From assembly GCA_028821405.1 (NCBI GenBank), contig JAPPGK010000119.1:17990-81989 (forward strand): a stretch of 64,000 bases of DNA. The letters run 5' to 3'. The position numbers and the translations under genes were made by a program. Shown one piece after another: positions 9,163 through 18,979 of this stretch (position 1 is its first letter; every line of letters begins with the position of its first letter). The notes under the pieces were generated by a model, which was not told the DNA's origin, made no database searches, and saw only the letters and a program-made list of their open reading frames with translations. The stretch is from Gammaproteobacteria bacterium (GTDB lineage Bacteria > Pseudomonadota > Gammaproteobacteria > Pseudomonadales > Azotimanducaceae).

Positions 9163-10254
9163 TCAACTGTTACAGCGCGAACCGGGCACGATTTCCCGAA
9201 TCGCCGCCAGCAGCAAGTCGTTCTCCGAGGCCGTGCCGACGGTGATGCGCAAACTGTTCGACAGCCGGGGTGTGTCGAAGTGGCGAACCACGATGCCGCG
9301 GTCGCGAAGCCCCATGAACAACGCCTTTGCGGACACCCAGGACGGCGCCTCGGCAAGTACGAAGTTCGATTGGGACTCCGGCACGGCAAACCCCAGTTCT
9401 GCGAGCCCGACCGTCATTCGTCGGCGCTCTCCTCGGACAGCACGCCAACCCCGCGCGGCGTAGGCGCGGTCGGCGAAAGCCGCCTCCGCAGCAACCTGGG
9501 CGAGCGTGTCGACGTTGTAGCTGTCCCGGGTCTTGGTGAGCACGGGGTCCACGAGTCCGGCGCTGCCGAGAAGGAACCCGACACGTACTCCAGCGAGCGA
9601 ATGACCCTTCGACAGCGTGCGCAGCAGCAGCAGATTGTCGTGGTCGGCCAGGAGAGAGGTCAGGTCGTGGCGAAGTTCGGGATCCACGAAATCCACGTAC
9701 GCTTCGTCCACCAGCAGCACGCCATCCAGTTCCCGGGCCACACCGGCGACCGTGCCCGCGTCCACGAGAACACCCGATGGCGCATGGGGATTCACTAGGC
9801 AGGTCAGCTTGGCGCCGGCGGCATTCATCCTCCCGGCGAAGCCGTCGGGCAACGACCAGTCGGCGGTCAGCTCGGCCGAAGCCACCTCGCAGCCCTGCAC
9901 GGCGGCGAGCACCGGGCATAGCGAATAGCCCGGCTCGGTGGTCCCGAAGGTCGCACCGGGATCCACAAAGGTCGTGATCGCGAGTCTTAGCGCCTCGTCC
10001 CCGCCGTTGGTGACGACCACTTGGTGCACCGACAGGCCGAATCGGGTCGCCACCTGGCGGCGGAAGCCATCGGCGGTCGCGGGCGGATAGCGGCGCAGCG
10101 CCCCGGCGTCGAACGAGCGAATCGCATCCGCCACCCGAGGAGAGGGCGGATAGGGATTCTCGTTGGTGTTGAGCTTGACGATGCCGGGATCCTGCGGTTG
10201 CTCGCCGTAGACGTAGCCCGTCATGCGCCGGACGCTGTCCCGCTCGTAGCTCAC
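9163..10254 (-). CDS. hisC: Histidinol-phosphate aminotransferase
   Basis: LNTNENPYPPSPRV, VVTNGGDEALRLA, VDEAYVDF, RTLSKGHSLAGVRVG; GTG start at 10254 (GTGA overlap). Confidence 0.85.
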   Translation of the reverse strand: MSYERDSVRRMTGYVYGEQPQDPGIVKLNTNENPYPPSPRVADAIRSFDAGALRRYPPATADGFRRQVATRFGLSVHQVVVTNGGDEALRLAITTFVDPGATFGTTEPGYSLCPVLAAVQGCEVASAELTADWSLPDGFAGRMNAAGAKLTCLVNPHAPSGVLVDAGTVAGVARELDGVLLVDEAYVDFVDPELRHDLTSLLADHDNLLLLRTLSKGHSLAGVRVGFLLGSAGLVDPVLTKTRDSYNVDTLAQVAAEAAFADRAYAARGWRAVRGERRRMTVGLAELGFAVPESQSNFVLAEAPSWVSAKALFMGLRDRGIVVRHFDTPRLSNSLRITVGTASENDLLLAAIREIVPGSRCNS

Positions 10255-11321
10255 GGATCCGAGCCGGTCTGTCCGTCGTCGTCCGGCTCCTCGTCGTCGT
10301 CCACGGCTGCCGGGCGTGCGTCGGCGGGATCGAGCAGGTGGGCGATCCAATTGGTTGAGGGGTTCGCTTCCATGGCGATCTTCACGGTCATCGTCAGCGG
10401 CACCGACAGCAGCATGCCCACCGGTCCCAGCATCCAGCCCCAGAACACCAGGGACAGGAACACCACCAGCGTCGACAAGCCGAGCTCCCGGCCCATGAAC
10501 TTCGGCTCCACGACGCTGCCCATGACCACGTTCACCACCAGGAAGACGCCCGCCGTCGCCAGCGCGCTGATCGGCCCCAACTGCATGATCGCGAGCAGCA
10601 CCGGCGGAATCGCGGCAATGACGCTGCCGATGTTGGGCACGTAGTTCATCAGGAAGGCCAGGAGCCCCCATAGGATCGGGAAGTCGACGCCCAAGAGCCA
10701 AAGCGCCAAGCCCACGAATACGCCCGTGGCGATGCTGACCGTGGTCTTGATCGCGAAGTAGCGGTTGAGTTTCTCCGCGAAGCGCTTGAAGTGCGGCAGG
10801 TCCCGCTCCGGGTGGGTGAGCACGGTCCCGAGCTTGCGGGGGAAACTCCAGGCTTCGGTCAGGATGAACACCACCGCGAGCAGTATGAAGAAACTGTTCG
10901 TGAGCACGCTGCCGAGACTGCCCAATGCCTCCCCGGCAAAACCCAGCGCCCGGCCGGGATCCAGCAGCTCCGGCGAAAGCTCGATGCCGAGGCCACCGAG
11001 GAACGCGAGCGTGGGGTCGACCAGGGCAACGGCCCGCTCCTGGTAGAACGGCATGCGCCCGCGGAACGCCTCCGCCGACTCGGCGACGATGGCACCGAAG
11101 CCAATCAACACCGCGATCAAGGCGAGCACCACCACGGTGATGGCGAGACCCACGGGCAGGCGGTGCCGTTGCAGCCAGAACACGGGCGTGGCGGCGATCG
11201 TGGCGATGAACGCCGCCAACAGGAACGGCACCATGACCTGCTCCGCCGCCTTGATGCCGGCGGCGACGACGACGAGCGCTGCCAACGCGAGCAGCGGACT
11301 CGAGGGAACGCGTTCGCTCAC
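10251..11321 (-). CDS. AI-2E family transporter (PerM-like)
   Basis: Multiple TM segments, NYVPNIGSVIAAIPPVLLAIM and FWGWMLGPVGMLLSVPLT motifs; GTG start 11321. Confidence 0.88.
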   Translation of the reverse strand: MSERVPSSPLLALAALVVVAAGIKAAEQVMVPFLLAAFIATIAATPVFWLQRHRLPVGLAITVVVLALIAVLIGFGAIVAESAEAFRGRMPFYQERAVALVDPTLAFLGGLGIELSPELLDPGRALGFAGEALGSLGSVLTNSFFILLAVVFILTEAWSFPRKLGTVLTHPERDLPHFKRFAEKLNRYFAIKTTVSIATGVFVGLALWLLGVDFPILWGLLAFLMNYVPNIGSVIAAIPPVLLAIMQLGPISALATAGVFLVVNVVMGSVVEPKFMGRELGLSTLVVFLSLVFWGWMLGPVGMLLSVPLTMTVKIAMEANPSTNWIAHLLDPADARPAAVDDDEEPDDDGQTGSDP

Positions 11322-11343
11322 TGGAAACGCCCTCGGTTGGCCA

Positions 11344-12534
11344 TCACACCTCCGGCAACGTGCACTTGATGCCTTGGCCAAGCAACTCCTCGATGGGCGG
11401 CAGATCGAAGGCGTCGTCTTCGGAGACGAAGCTGATCGCGATGCCGCTGGCGCCCGCTCGGCCGGTCCGCCCGATGCGATGCACGTAGTCCTCGGCATCC
11501 TCCGGAAGATCGTAGTTGATGACGTGGCTGATGCCTTCCACGTGAATGCCCCGACCAGCCACGTCGGTGGCGATGACGAGGTTGGTCTCGCCGTCCTTGA
11601 AGCGCCGCATGGTGGCGAGGCGTTTGCGCTGCGGGATGTCGCCGGCAAGACTTTCGCACCTGACGCCCTGGCGCTGCAGGTAGCTCGTCAGCGTCCGCGC
11701 CGCATCGCGGCGGTTCACGAAGACCAGCGTGTGATCCGGTTTGTTCTTGCGCACGAAGTCGAGGAGCGTCCGGCGTTTGGCATCCCTCGCTACGGTCCAG
11801 AAACGCTGGTCGACGGTGTCGACGGCCAGCGATTCGGGCCGGATCGCCACATGCTCGGGATCGAGGGTCCACTGCGCGGCGAGATTCATAACGTCGTCGT
11901 TGAACGTGGCGCTGAAGAACAGGGTCTGCCGACCCCGCTTGCGCGGCGTCTGGTAGACGATCCGACGAACGTCGGGGATGAACCCCATGTCGAGCATCCG
12001 GTCCGCCTCGTCGATGACCAGCACCTCGACCCGGCTCAAGTCCGCCAGGCGCTGGCCGCAGAAGTCCAACAGGCGTCCGGGCGTTGCGACCAGAATGTCG
12101 ATGGGACCCTCGCGCAGGAGGTTTTTCTGCTTCTGGTAGTCGATGCCGCCAACCAGGCAGACGATCCGGGTATCCATGTACTTGGCAAGGTCGCGGGCAT
12201 CCGATTCGATCTGCAGCGCGAGTTCCCGCGTGGGCGCCAGCACCAACGCCCTCGCCCCGCCCGGCACCAGGGGTCGTTCGGCGGGAAACTCGGTCTGGCG
12301 GGTGAGAATCGTGATCAGGAAAGCCGCGGTCTTGCCGGTCCCGGTCTGGGCCTGGCCCGTCACGTCGTAGTCGGACAGGCTGTACGGAAGCACTTCTCCC
12401 TGGATCGGCGTGCAGCGTTCGAAGCCGAGATCGCCGATCGCCGCCATGACGGGCTCGGGCAGTCCCAGCTCCGAAAACTCGACGGCCTCGCCGTCGTCCA
12501 AGGCGAGTTCCCGTTCCGCTGGGTCTGACTTCAC
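11344..12534 (-). CDS. rhlB: DEAD-box ATP-dependent RNA helicase, RhlB-like
   Basis: AQTGTGKTAAF, PTRELALQI, VIDEADRMLDMGF, FSATF, HRIGRTGRAG; GTG start 12534. Confidence 0.88.
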   Translation of the reverse strand: MKSDPAERELALDDGEAVEFSELGLPEPVMAAIGDLGFERCTPIQGEVLPYSLSDYDVTGQAQTGTGKTAAFLITILTRQTEFPAERPLVPGGARALVLAPTRELALQIESDARDLAKYMDTRIVCLVGGIDYQKQKNLLREGPIDILVATPGRLLDFCGQRLADLSRVEVLVIDEADRMLDMGFIPDVRRIVYQTPRKRGRQTLFFSATFNDDVMNLAAQWTLDPEHVAIRPESLAVDTVDQRFWTVARDAKRRTLLDFVRKNKPDHTLVFVNRRDAARTLTSYLQRQGVRCESLAGDIPQRKRLATMRRFKDGETNLVIATDVAGRGIHVEGISHVINYDLPEDAEDYVHRIGRTGRAGASGIAISFVSEDDAFDLPPIEELLGQGIKCTLPEV

Positions 12535-13778
12535 GCCGGGTTCGACTGTCTGGCCGCGGCAACCTTGACGCATAGAGAGAGCACGTCGATTCCCGATTCG
12601 ACCTCTTGAAGCGTCGCCAGCGTCGGCGCAATGCGGATGTTGCGGTCCGCCGGGTCATGCCCGTGGGGAAAGGTCGCGCCTGCTGGCGTTAGCGCAACCC
12701 CCAACTCGCCGGCCAAGGCGACCACGGCCTTTGCCAGCCCGGGCCGGGTGTCGAGGGAGACGAAGTAGCCGCCCTTCGGGTCCGTCCACGTCGCGAGTCC
12801 CGTGCCGCCCAAGCCCCGTTTGAGACCTCGCTGCACGGCCTCGAACTTGGGCCGCACGATCTCCGCGTGGGCGCGCATGTGCGTCTCCAAGCGGTCCCGG
12901 GTGAGAAAACGCGCGTGGCGAAGCTGGTTCACCTTGTCCGGACCGACCATCAGAATCGACAGCCGCTTCTCGACGGCGTCCAGGAAGTTCGCCGAGCCAC
13001 CCACGAAGCTGATGCCGCCGCCGGCGAACGTGATCTTGGATGTCGACGCGAACATCGCGATGGAGTCTTCGGTGCCGGCGGCCTTGGCCAGGGGCAGGAT
13101 CGGCGTCAACCGAGGCGGCGGGAACGTGAAGTCGTGAACGGTGTAGGCGTTGTCCCAAAGCACGAGGAACGGCTGCTGATCATTCCGGGCATGCCGGCGC
13201 GGGAGCTCCGCGAGACGCCGCACGGTTTCCTCGGAGTAGATGCAGCCCGTCGGGTTCGAGTACTTGGGCACGCACCAGATGCACCGCACATCGGCGTCGT
13301 TGGTGACCAGATCTTCAACCACGTCCATGTCCGGGCCGGCATCCGTCATCGGCACCGTCACGAGTTGCATACCCAAGGCATCGGCAAGTGCGAAGTGGCG
13401 GTCGTAGCCGGGCACCGGACACAGGCACTTGACTTGGCCGGCGGCTCGCCAGGGGGTTCCGGTGAGACCCGTGTTCATCGCCGCGTCGAGCACGAAGAAC
13501 ATCAGCGTGAGACTCGCGTTGCCGCCGGCGATCACCTCGTCCGGCGCCACGTCGAGCAGCCGTGCGCCCAAGGCGCGGGCTTCCGGAAGACCCCGCAGCA
13601 TCCCGTAGTTGCGCACGTCCGTGCCGTCCTCGGCGACGTAGTCCCCGCCCAGGCAGCCGTCGAGTTCGTCGGCGAGATCGAGTTGCTCAGCCGCCGGCTT
13701 GCCGCGCGTCAAATCGAGGTGCAGGTTCGCACCCTTGAGGGAATCGAAACGTCCCTCCAAGTCGTCCCGCTCGGTCAC
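12531..13778 (-). CDS. PLP-dependent aminotransferase class I (Asp_aminotransf/MocR-like subgroup)
   Basis: LDLTRGKPAAEQLDL, CIWCVPKYSNPTGCIYS, LWDNAYTVHDF, FASTSKITFAGGG. Confidence 0.82.
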   Translation of the reverse strand: MTERDDLEGRFDSLKGANLHLDLTRGKPAAEQLDLADELDGCLGGDYVAEDGTDVRNYGMLRGLPEARALGARLLDVAPDEVIAGGNASLTLMFFVLDAAMNTGLTGTPWRAAGQVKCLCPVPGYDRHFALADALGMQLVTVPMTDAGPDMDVVEDLVTNDADVRCIWCVPKYSNPTGCIYSEETVRRLAELPRRHARNDQQPFLVLWDNAYTVHDFTFPPPRLTPILPLAKAAGTEDSIAMFASTSKITFAGGGISFVGGSANFLDAVEKRLSILMVGPDKVNQLRHARFLTRDRLETHMRAHAEIVRPKFEAVQRGLKRGLGGTGLATWTDPKGGYFVSLDTRPGLAKAVVALAGELGVALTPAGATFPHGHDPADRNIRIAPTLATLQEVESGIDVLSLCVKVAAARQSNPA

Positions 13779-14728
13779 GGGTTCGCCCCGCCGGCGCAAA
13801 GTCCGGCCGTTTCGGGAAGGCCGAGCATCAGGTTCAGGTTCTGCACGGCGGCTCCGGCCGCGCCCTTGCCCAGATTGTCGTAGCGGCTTGCGATGAGCAC
13901 GTGGTCATCGTTGCCGAACACCATCAGGTCGAGGTGGTTCGTTCCGTTGCGTGCGGTTGGCGACAGGAAGCCGTCGTCCGAGAAATCGTCCGGGTTGTAG
14001 GGGTGGACATGGACGAACGGTTCGCCGGCATAGCGCTCGGCGAGAGTGCGATGCACGTCGACGGGTGCCGCGCCGCGCTGCAGTTCGGTTGCGAAGAGGC
14101 CCACCTGCACCAGCATGCCGCTTCGGTAGTGCCCGACCGCCGGAGTGAACAGCGGCGCATGGCTGATGTTCGCGTAGCGGCGCATCTCCGGCACGTGCTT
14201 GTGGTTCAGATCCAAGCCGTACGCACGGTGGCGCCAAGCGGCGGCGTCACAGTCCCGGTAGTTGGCGATCATCGACTTGCCGCCGCCCGAAAAGCCGGAC
14301 ACGGCGTTCACGCGCAGCGGCAGATCGGGGCTGACGAGCCCGCCATCGATCAACGGCCTTACGCTCAGCACAAAGCCCGTCGGGTAGCAGCCCGGGTTCG
14401 CGACCCGGTCGGCCGAGCGGATGGCTCGGCGTTGTCCCGCCTCGAGTTCCGGCAGTCCGTAGACCCAGCCGGCGTTGGTTCGGTGCGCGGTACTGGCGTC
14501 GAGAAAGCGCGCTTCGGGTGCGAGTTCGACGGCCTCCCGGGCCGCAGCGTCGGGCAGGCAGAGCACCGCGACGTCGGCTTCGGTGAGCAACTCGCGGCGA
14601 CGGGAAGAATCCTTGCGAAGATCCTCCTCGATGGCGAGCAACTCGATCCGGGCATGGCTTTGCAGCCGGGACGCGAGTTCCAGTCCCGTCGTGCCGGCCT
14701 GGCCGTCGATGAAGACACGGAGGGACAT
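13775..14728 (-). CDS. argC: N-acetyl-gamma-glutamyl-phosphate reductase (type 2)
   Basis: MSLRVFIDGQAGTTGLELASRL, VANPGCYPTGF, SGFSGGGKSMIA. Confidence 0.88.
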   Translation of the reverse strand: MSLRVFIDGQAGTTGLELASRLQSHARIELLAIEEDLRKDSSRRRELLTEADVAVLCLPDAAAREAVELAPEARFLDASTAHRTNAGWVYGLPELEAGQRRAIRSADRVANPGCYPTGFVLSVRPLIDGGLVSPDLPLRVNAVSGFSGGGKSMIANYRDCDAAAWRHRAYGLDLNHKHVPEMRRYANISHAPLFTPAVGHYRSGMLVQVGLFATELQRGAAPVDVHRTLAERYAGEPFVHVHPYNPDDFSDDGFLSPTARNGTNHLDLMVFGNDDHVLIASRYDNLGKGAAGAAVQNLNLMLGLPETAGLCAGGANP

Positions 14729-14968
14729 GGAGGGGTGCATCGGCAGAAACACGGCGATTATAGCGCCCATGGGCGATCCGAACGCGCCGGTTGCGATGCG
14801 CCTTCGCCGGAGCCGGCTCGCGGACGTCGCGGCCCCGTCACGCCGGAAATCTCGCCGACGCCATTGCGGAAACCGGTCGGCGACTGTTGGCAAGCCCCCA
14901 GCCACGTCGGGATTACCTGCGGGACGAGGCGTTCGTGATTATATTTGACACCATTGCCGCTGTTCATC

Positions 14969-16150
14969 ATGATAATCAGCAACTATGACGTTGATTGTCA
15001 CAACTTGACCGGCCCGATTCCCCGCTACCTGAACGTCCGCGAGATTCTCGACCGGCGATCCTGTCTGTTGTTCGGTCCTCGGCAGACGGGCAAGTCGACG
15101 CTGATCCGCCAGCAGCTTGCCGGGCTGCCGGTGTACAACCTGCTGGATCAGAGCCTGTTCCTGCGTCTGTCGCGCAATCCGACGCTGATCCGCGAGGCCT
15201 TGACGCCCGAGTCCTCCGCTATCGTCATCGACGAGATCCAACGGATGCCGGAACTGTTGAACGAGGTGCATCTCATGATCGAGGAGCACGGCATCCGCTT
15301 CTTCCTCACCGGCTCCAGCGCCCGGTCGTTGCGGCGGCGGGGCGTCAATCTACTCGGCGGCAGAGTTCGTTCCCGACGGCTGCATCCGTTCGTGCGCACC
15401 GAACTCGGCAACCGGTTCGAACTTCGCCGGGCATTGGAATACGGCCTCTTGCCGCCAATCTACTTCTCCGATGCGCCCGCCGAAGACCTGGCCGCCTACG
15501 CCGGGGACTACTTGAAGGAGGAGGTGGCGGCCGAGGCGCTCGTCCGCAATGTCGGGGCGTTCAGCCGTTTCCTCGAGGTCGCCGCGCTTGCACACGGCGA
15601 AATGATCAACTTCACCAACATGGCTAGCGACTCGCAGGTTCCGGTATCCACAGTGCGCGAGTACTACGGGATCCTCAAGGACACGTTGATCGCGCACGAG
15701 GTGCCCGCGTTCGCGGAAACGTCCAAGCGCAAGGCGATTTCGACGGCGAAGTACTACCTGTTCGACATCGGTCTCGCGCGCCATCTGCAGGGCAGAACGG
15801 GGCTGGCGCCGGGAACGTTCGAATACGGCAGCGCCTTCGAGAGCGTCGTCTTCCAGGAGATCAAGGCCTTCTGCGACTACCACCGGCTCGACACGCCCCG
15901 CTACTGGCGATCCAAATCGAACATCGAAGTGGATTTCGTGTTCGCCAACCTCGCCGTCGAAGTCAAGGCCAAACGCGTTGTCGGCACACGCGACATGCGC
16001 GGTCTGGTCGCGTTGCGAGAAGAGGGTCTGTTCGAGGGCTACATCGTCGTGTGCATGGAGTCCACACCGAGAACGGTCGATGGCATCCGCATCCTGCCCT
16101 GGGCGAACTTCCTCGACGAGTTGTGGCGCGGCAAGTTGACGACCCACTGA
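14969..16150 (+). CDS. ATP-binding protein, AAA+ with DUF4143-type C-terminus
   Basis: LLFGPRQTGKSTLIRQQL Walker A, AIVIDEIQRMPELL Walker B, FFLTGSSAR; C-terminal nuclease-like VDFVFANLAVEVKAK. Confidence 0.85.
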   Translation: MIISNYDVDCHNLTGPIPRYLNVREILDRRSCLLFGPRQTGKSTLIRQQLAGLPVYNLLDQSLFLRLSRNPTLIREALTPESSAIVIDEIQRMPELLNEVHLMIEEHGIRFFLTGSSARSLRRRGVNLLGGRVRSRRLHPFVRTELGNRFELRRALEYGLLPPIYFSDAPAEDLAAYAGDYLKEEVAAEALVRNVGAFSRFLEVAALAHGEMINFTNMASDSQVPVSTVREYYGILKDTLIAHEVPAFAETSKRKAISTAKYYLFDIGLARHLQGRTGLAPGTFEYGSAFESVVFQEIKAFCDYHRLDTPRYWRSKSNIEVDFVFANLAVEVKAKRVVGTRDMRGLVALREEGLFEGYIVVCMESTPRTVDGIRILPWANFLDELWRGKLTTH

Positions 16151-16176
16151 CCGAACGCGTACCGCTCACGGGGTCG

Positions 16177-16827
16177 TCAGGCGAAGCGGGCGTCCAGCCA
16201 CCGCGCGATGTCGGCGATCTCCTGCGGGCAAACCTCGTGGCCCATCCCGTACTCGTGCCACTCCACGCCGTAGCCCAACCCGGTTAGCGCTTCCCGGGAC
16301 GTGATGGCGCGGGTGATGGGGATCATCGGGTCCATCTGCCCGTGGGCCATGAATATCGGCGTGTCGATGCTCGCGAAACTGATCAGATCGGCGAGGTTCT
16401 CGGGGTCGTGTACGTAGGTGGACAACGCCATCACGCCGGCGAAACGTGTCTCGGAACGCAGCGCGAGATGCAGCGCAATCACACCGCCCTGCGAGAAACC
16501 GGCAAGCGCAATTCGCGAGCGCGGCACACCCCGGGCCTCCTCGTGTCGGACCAGGTCCTCCACGGCATCCGCGGATTTCCGGATGTCCGCAGTCCCGGCG
16601 AGGGGCTGGCGCGGGTCGATGTCGTACCAGGCGCGCATCTCCATGCCGCCGTTGATGGTCACCGGACGCACGGGCGCGTTGGGAAACACGAACCGCACCG
16701 AGACGCCCAGTTCGAGCATCGGTACGATGGGCTCGAAGTCGTGGCCGTCGGCACCCAGCCCGTGCAGCCAGATAACCGTGCCGGCGCTACCGCCGTGGGG
16801 CTGTAGCTCGATCGTCTCTAGAGGCAT
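16177..16827 (-). CDS. Carboxylesterase/phospholipase, alpha/beta hydrolase
   Basis: VIWLHGLGADGHDF, LAGFSQGGVIALHLALR, HGQMDPMIPI. Confidence 0.88.
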   Translation of the reverse strand: MPLETIELQPHGGSAGTVIWLHGLGADGHDFEPIVPMLELGVSVRFVFPNAPVRPVTINGGMEMRAWYDIDPRQPLAGTADIRKSADAVEDLVRHEEARGVPRSRIALAGFSQGGVIALHLALRSETRFAGVMALSTYVHDPENLADLISFASIDTPIFMAHGQMDPMIPITRAITSREALTGLGYGVEWHEYGMGHEVCPQEIADIARWLDARFA

Positions 16828-17492
16828 CAGCGTTTGACGGCGAGGGTGAGACCGTCGCCGATCGGCAGCATGGCAGCATCGACGCGCTCATCGGCGTTGA
16901 CCTTCAGGTTCAACGCCCGGATGGCACGCGTGTCCTCGTCTTGTGCACGTTCGTCGGCAACGCGGCCACCCCACAGCACGTTGTCGATGCCGATCACGCC
17001 GCCGCGCCGCAGCAACGTCAGACAACGCTCGTAGTAGGCGTCGTAGTTGGCCTTGTCGGCGTCGATGAAGGCGAAGTCGAAGGAGTCCGGCTCCCCCGCC
17101 GCGATCAGTTCGTCCAAGGTGTCGACCGCCGGCTTCAAGCGCAGGTCGATCTTCTCGGCGACCCCCGCCCGTTCCCAGAACGTCCGCCCGATCGCGGTCC
17201 ATTCCTCCGACACGTCGCAGGCAACGAGATGACCGTCGTCCGGCAGGGCTTCGGCCACGACCAGGGCGCTGTAGCCGGTGAACGTACCGACCTCCAGCGT
17301 TCGCCGGGCGCCGAGCAGCCTCACCAGCAACTGCATGAACGCGCCCTGCTCGGGGGACACCTGCATCCGGTGCGCGCGCGTCGCGGCAAGCGTATGGGCA
17401 CGAAGATCGCGGGCCACCGCCGACTCCCGCGTGCCGTTCGCGAGCAGGTAGTCGTAGAGAGTCTCCGTGAGTTCGATGGTGTGGCTGGACAC
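16827..17492 (-). CDS. Class I SAM-dependent O-methyltransferase (Methyltransf_3)
   Basis: TLEVGTFTGYSALVVAEALP, DFAFIDADKANYDAYYERCL, GGVIGIDNVLWGGRV. Confidence 0.9.
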   Translation of the reverse strand: MSSHTIELTETLYDYLLANGTRESAVARDLRAHTLAATRAHRMQVSPEQGAFMQLLVRLLGARRTLEVGTFTGYSALVVAEALPDDGHLVACDVSEEWTAIGRTFWERAGVAEKIDLRLKPAVDTLDELIAAGEPDSFDFAFIDADKANYDAYYERCLTLLRRGGVIGIDNVLWGGRVADERAQDEDTRAIRALNLKVNADERVDAAMLPIGDGLTLAVKR

Positions 17493-17783
17493 CCGCTGCT
17501 TCTCCTAGTCCTTGTCGATGCCGACATTATGCGACCGAACGCCAATAGGCGTACGGGGACGCGGATGGGGCAATGATCGACCGACCCCGCCGAAGGCCAT
17601 CGGCGCATAGCGGTGCAAGAACCTGCCAGCGGCCTCTCTATTGGCGCCACTGTCCGCGCAGCACGAGCGTCAGACGCGGCATTCACCTGTCGCCGGAAAA
17701 AAGGTCAGCGAGCACGAACCTTGTCCCAACTCAACAACCCCGAATCTTGCCCAAGTTTGCCAATCACCCTAACGTCGCACACG

Positions 17784-18023
17784 ATGACAACGATGAACAT
17801 ATCGCTTCCCGACGCCCTCCGATCATTCGTGAACGATCAGGTCAGCGCTCGCGGCTACAGAACCTCAAGCGAGTACGTCCGCGACCTCATCCGCAACGAT
17901 CGTGACCGCCAGCGCCTGCGTGGTCTGCTTCTCGAAGGAGCCGCATCGCCGCAGGCTGGCATCGCCGATGCGGACTACTTCAATACTCTCCGGCGTAGGG
18001 TCCGCGACGCCGGTCCCCGGTAA
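17784..18023 (+). CDS. parD: Type II toxin-antitoxin antitoxin, ParD family
   Basis: MTTMNISLPDALRSFVNDQVSARGYRTSSEYVRDLIRNDRDR, a classic ParD pattern. Confidence 0.85.
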   Translation: MTTMNISLPDALRSFVNDQVSARGYRTSSEYVRDLIRNDRDRQRLRGLLLEGAASPQAGIADADYFNTLRRRVRDAGPR

Positions 18024-18025
18024 AC

Positions 18026-18335
18026 GTCAAACCGGTCGTCTTGCGCGACCGGGCCCGCCGCGACATCGCGGACGCCGTCGATACTACCTCGCCGAAGCGG
18101 GATCGGAGGTTGCTCTCGCCTTCGTCGACGCGGTCGAGGATGCCTGAAAACCGTCGGCGATCACCCCGCAGTCGGTTCGCCGCGCTACGCGCACGAGCTC
18201 GGTGTCCCCGGTCTGCGGTCTCGTTCCACGGGCAGATTCCCGTATCTCATCTTCTACGTCGATCACGAGGAGGAAGTCGATGTTTGGCGCGTCCTTCATG
18301 CGGCGCGCGACATTCCCGCTCGGATGCGTGAGTGA
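18026..18335 (+). pseudogene. parE: ParE-family toxin, disrupted (two 1-nt deletions, no standard start codon)
   Basis: Three-frame reading gives VKPVVLRDRARRDIADAVD / YLAEAGSEVALAFVDAVEDA / KTVGDHPAVGSPRYAHELGVPGLRSRSTGRFPYLIFYVDHEEEVDVWRVLHAARDIPARMRE*. Confidence 0.8.
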
Positions 18336-18401
18336 AGCGACGGCAGAGGATTTAAGGCGATGACCTGGCCCCACAGGCTCGGGTGGCGCGGGTGCGTTTT
18401 C

Positions 18402-18430
18402 TTGCCCGTCGCCCCTGCGGTCTGTATTGT
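18402..18430 (+). promoter_or_regulatory. Putative sigma70-type promoter upstream of nuoA
   Basis: TTGCCC - 17 bp - TATTGT; the cggtctgTATTGT core recurs upstream of nuoG. Confidence 0.5.
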
Positions 18431-18537
18431 GTCGCCGTTTCGCGAATCCCGCCGCGAGGGCATGCTTGCTTAAGCGACCGTGGGCAGGATCGCTCCGAGG
18501 ATCGACTCAATAGCCAGGGACTCGAGGAGGGACCGAC

Positions 18538-18969
18538 ATCCTACCGCTCTTCCTGTTCGTCTTGGCCGTCACCGCGGTGCTCGGCCTCGTGCTGGTGTTC
18601 GCCTGGTACGTCGGCTCGAAGGCCCGCCATGGCGGTGCGCGCACGCTGCCCTTCGAATCCGGCATCGTGCCCGTGGGGGACGCCGAGGACATGCGGCTGT
18701 CCATCGAGTTCTACCTGATCGCGGTGTTCTTCGTGATCTTCGACCTGGAGACCATCTTCGTCATCGCCTGGGCGGTGGCGTTCCACGACCTCGGCTGGCG
18801 CGGCTACACCGGCGCCAGCATCTTCATCGTGCTGCTCCTCGCGGCGCTCTTCTACGAATGGCGCACCGGCGCCCTGGACTGGGGCCTCAAACGCCGCGTG
18901 CCCGGACCCGGTCGGTACGCCCGGAACGAAGGCGAATCGGCTAGCGGCTATTCGGTCGAGACCGCCTAG
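18538..18969 (+). CDS. nuoA: NADH-quinone oxidoreductase subunit A (apparent ATC start; next standard start is TTG 18562)
   Basis: [46 protein letters not shown]-like GAGGAGG at 18524-18530. Confidence 0.88.
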   Translation: MLPLFLFVLAVTAVLGLVLVFAWYVGSKARHGGARTLPFESGIVPVGDAEDMRLSIEFYLIAVFFVIFDLETIFVIAWAVAFHDLGWRGYTGASIFIVLLLAALFYEWRTGALDWGLKRRVPGPGRYARNEGESASGYSVETA

Positions 18970-18979
18970 GAGAACGACC

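Noticed and set aside
11053-12528. 491-aa plus-strand ORF opposite the DEAD-box helicase and AI-2E transporter
   Set aside because: Antisense of two genes with strong motifs.
14945-16150. DUF4143 ATPase as part of a defence island
   Set aside because: No recognised restriction, CBASS, retron or other defence partners next to it; neighbours are housekeeping genes.
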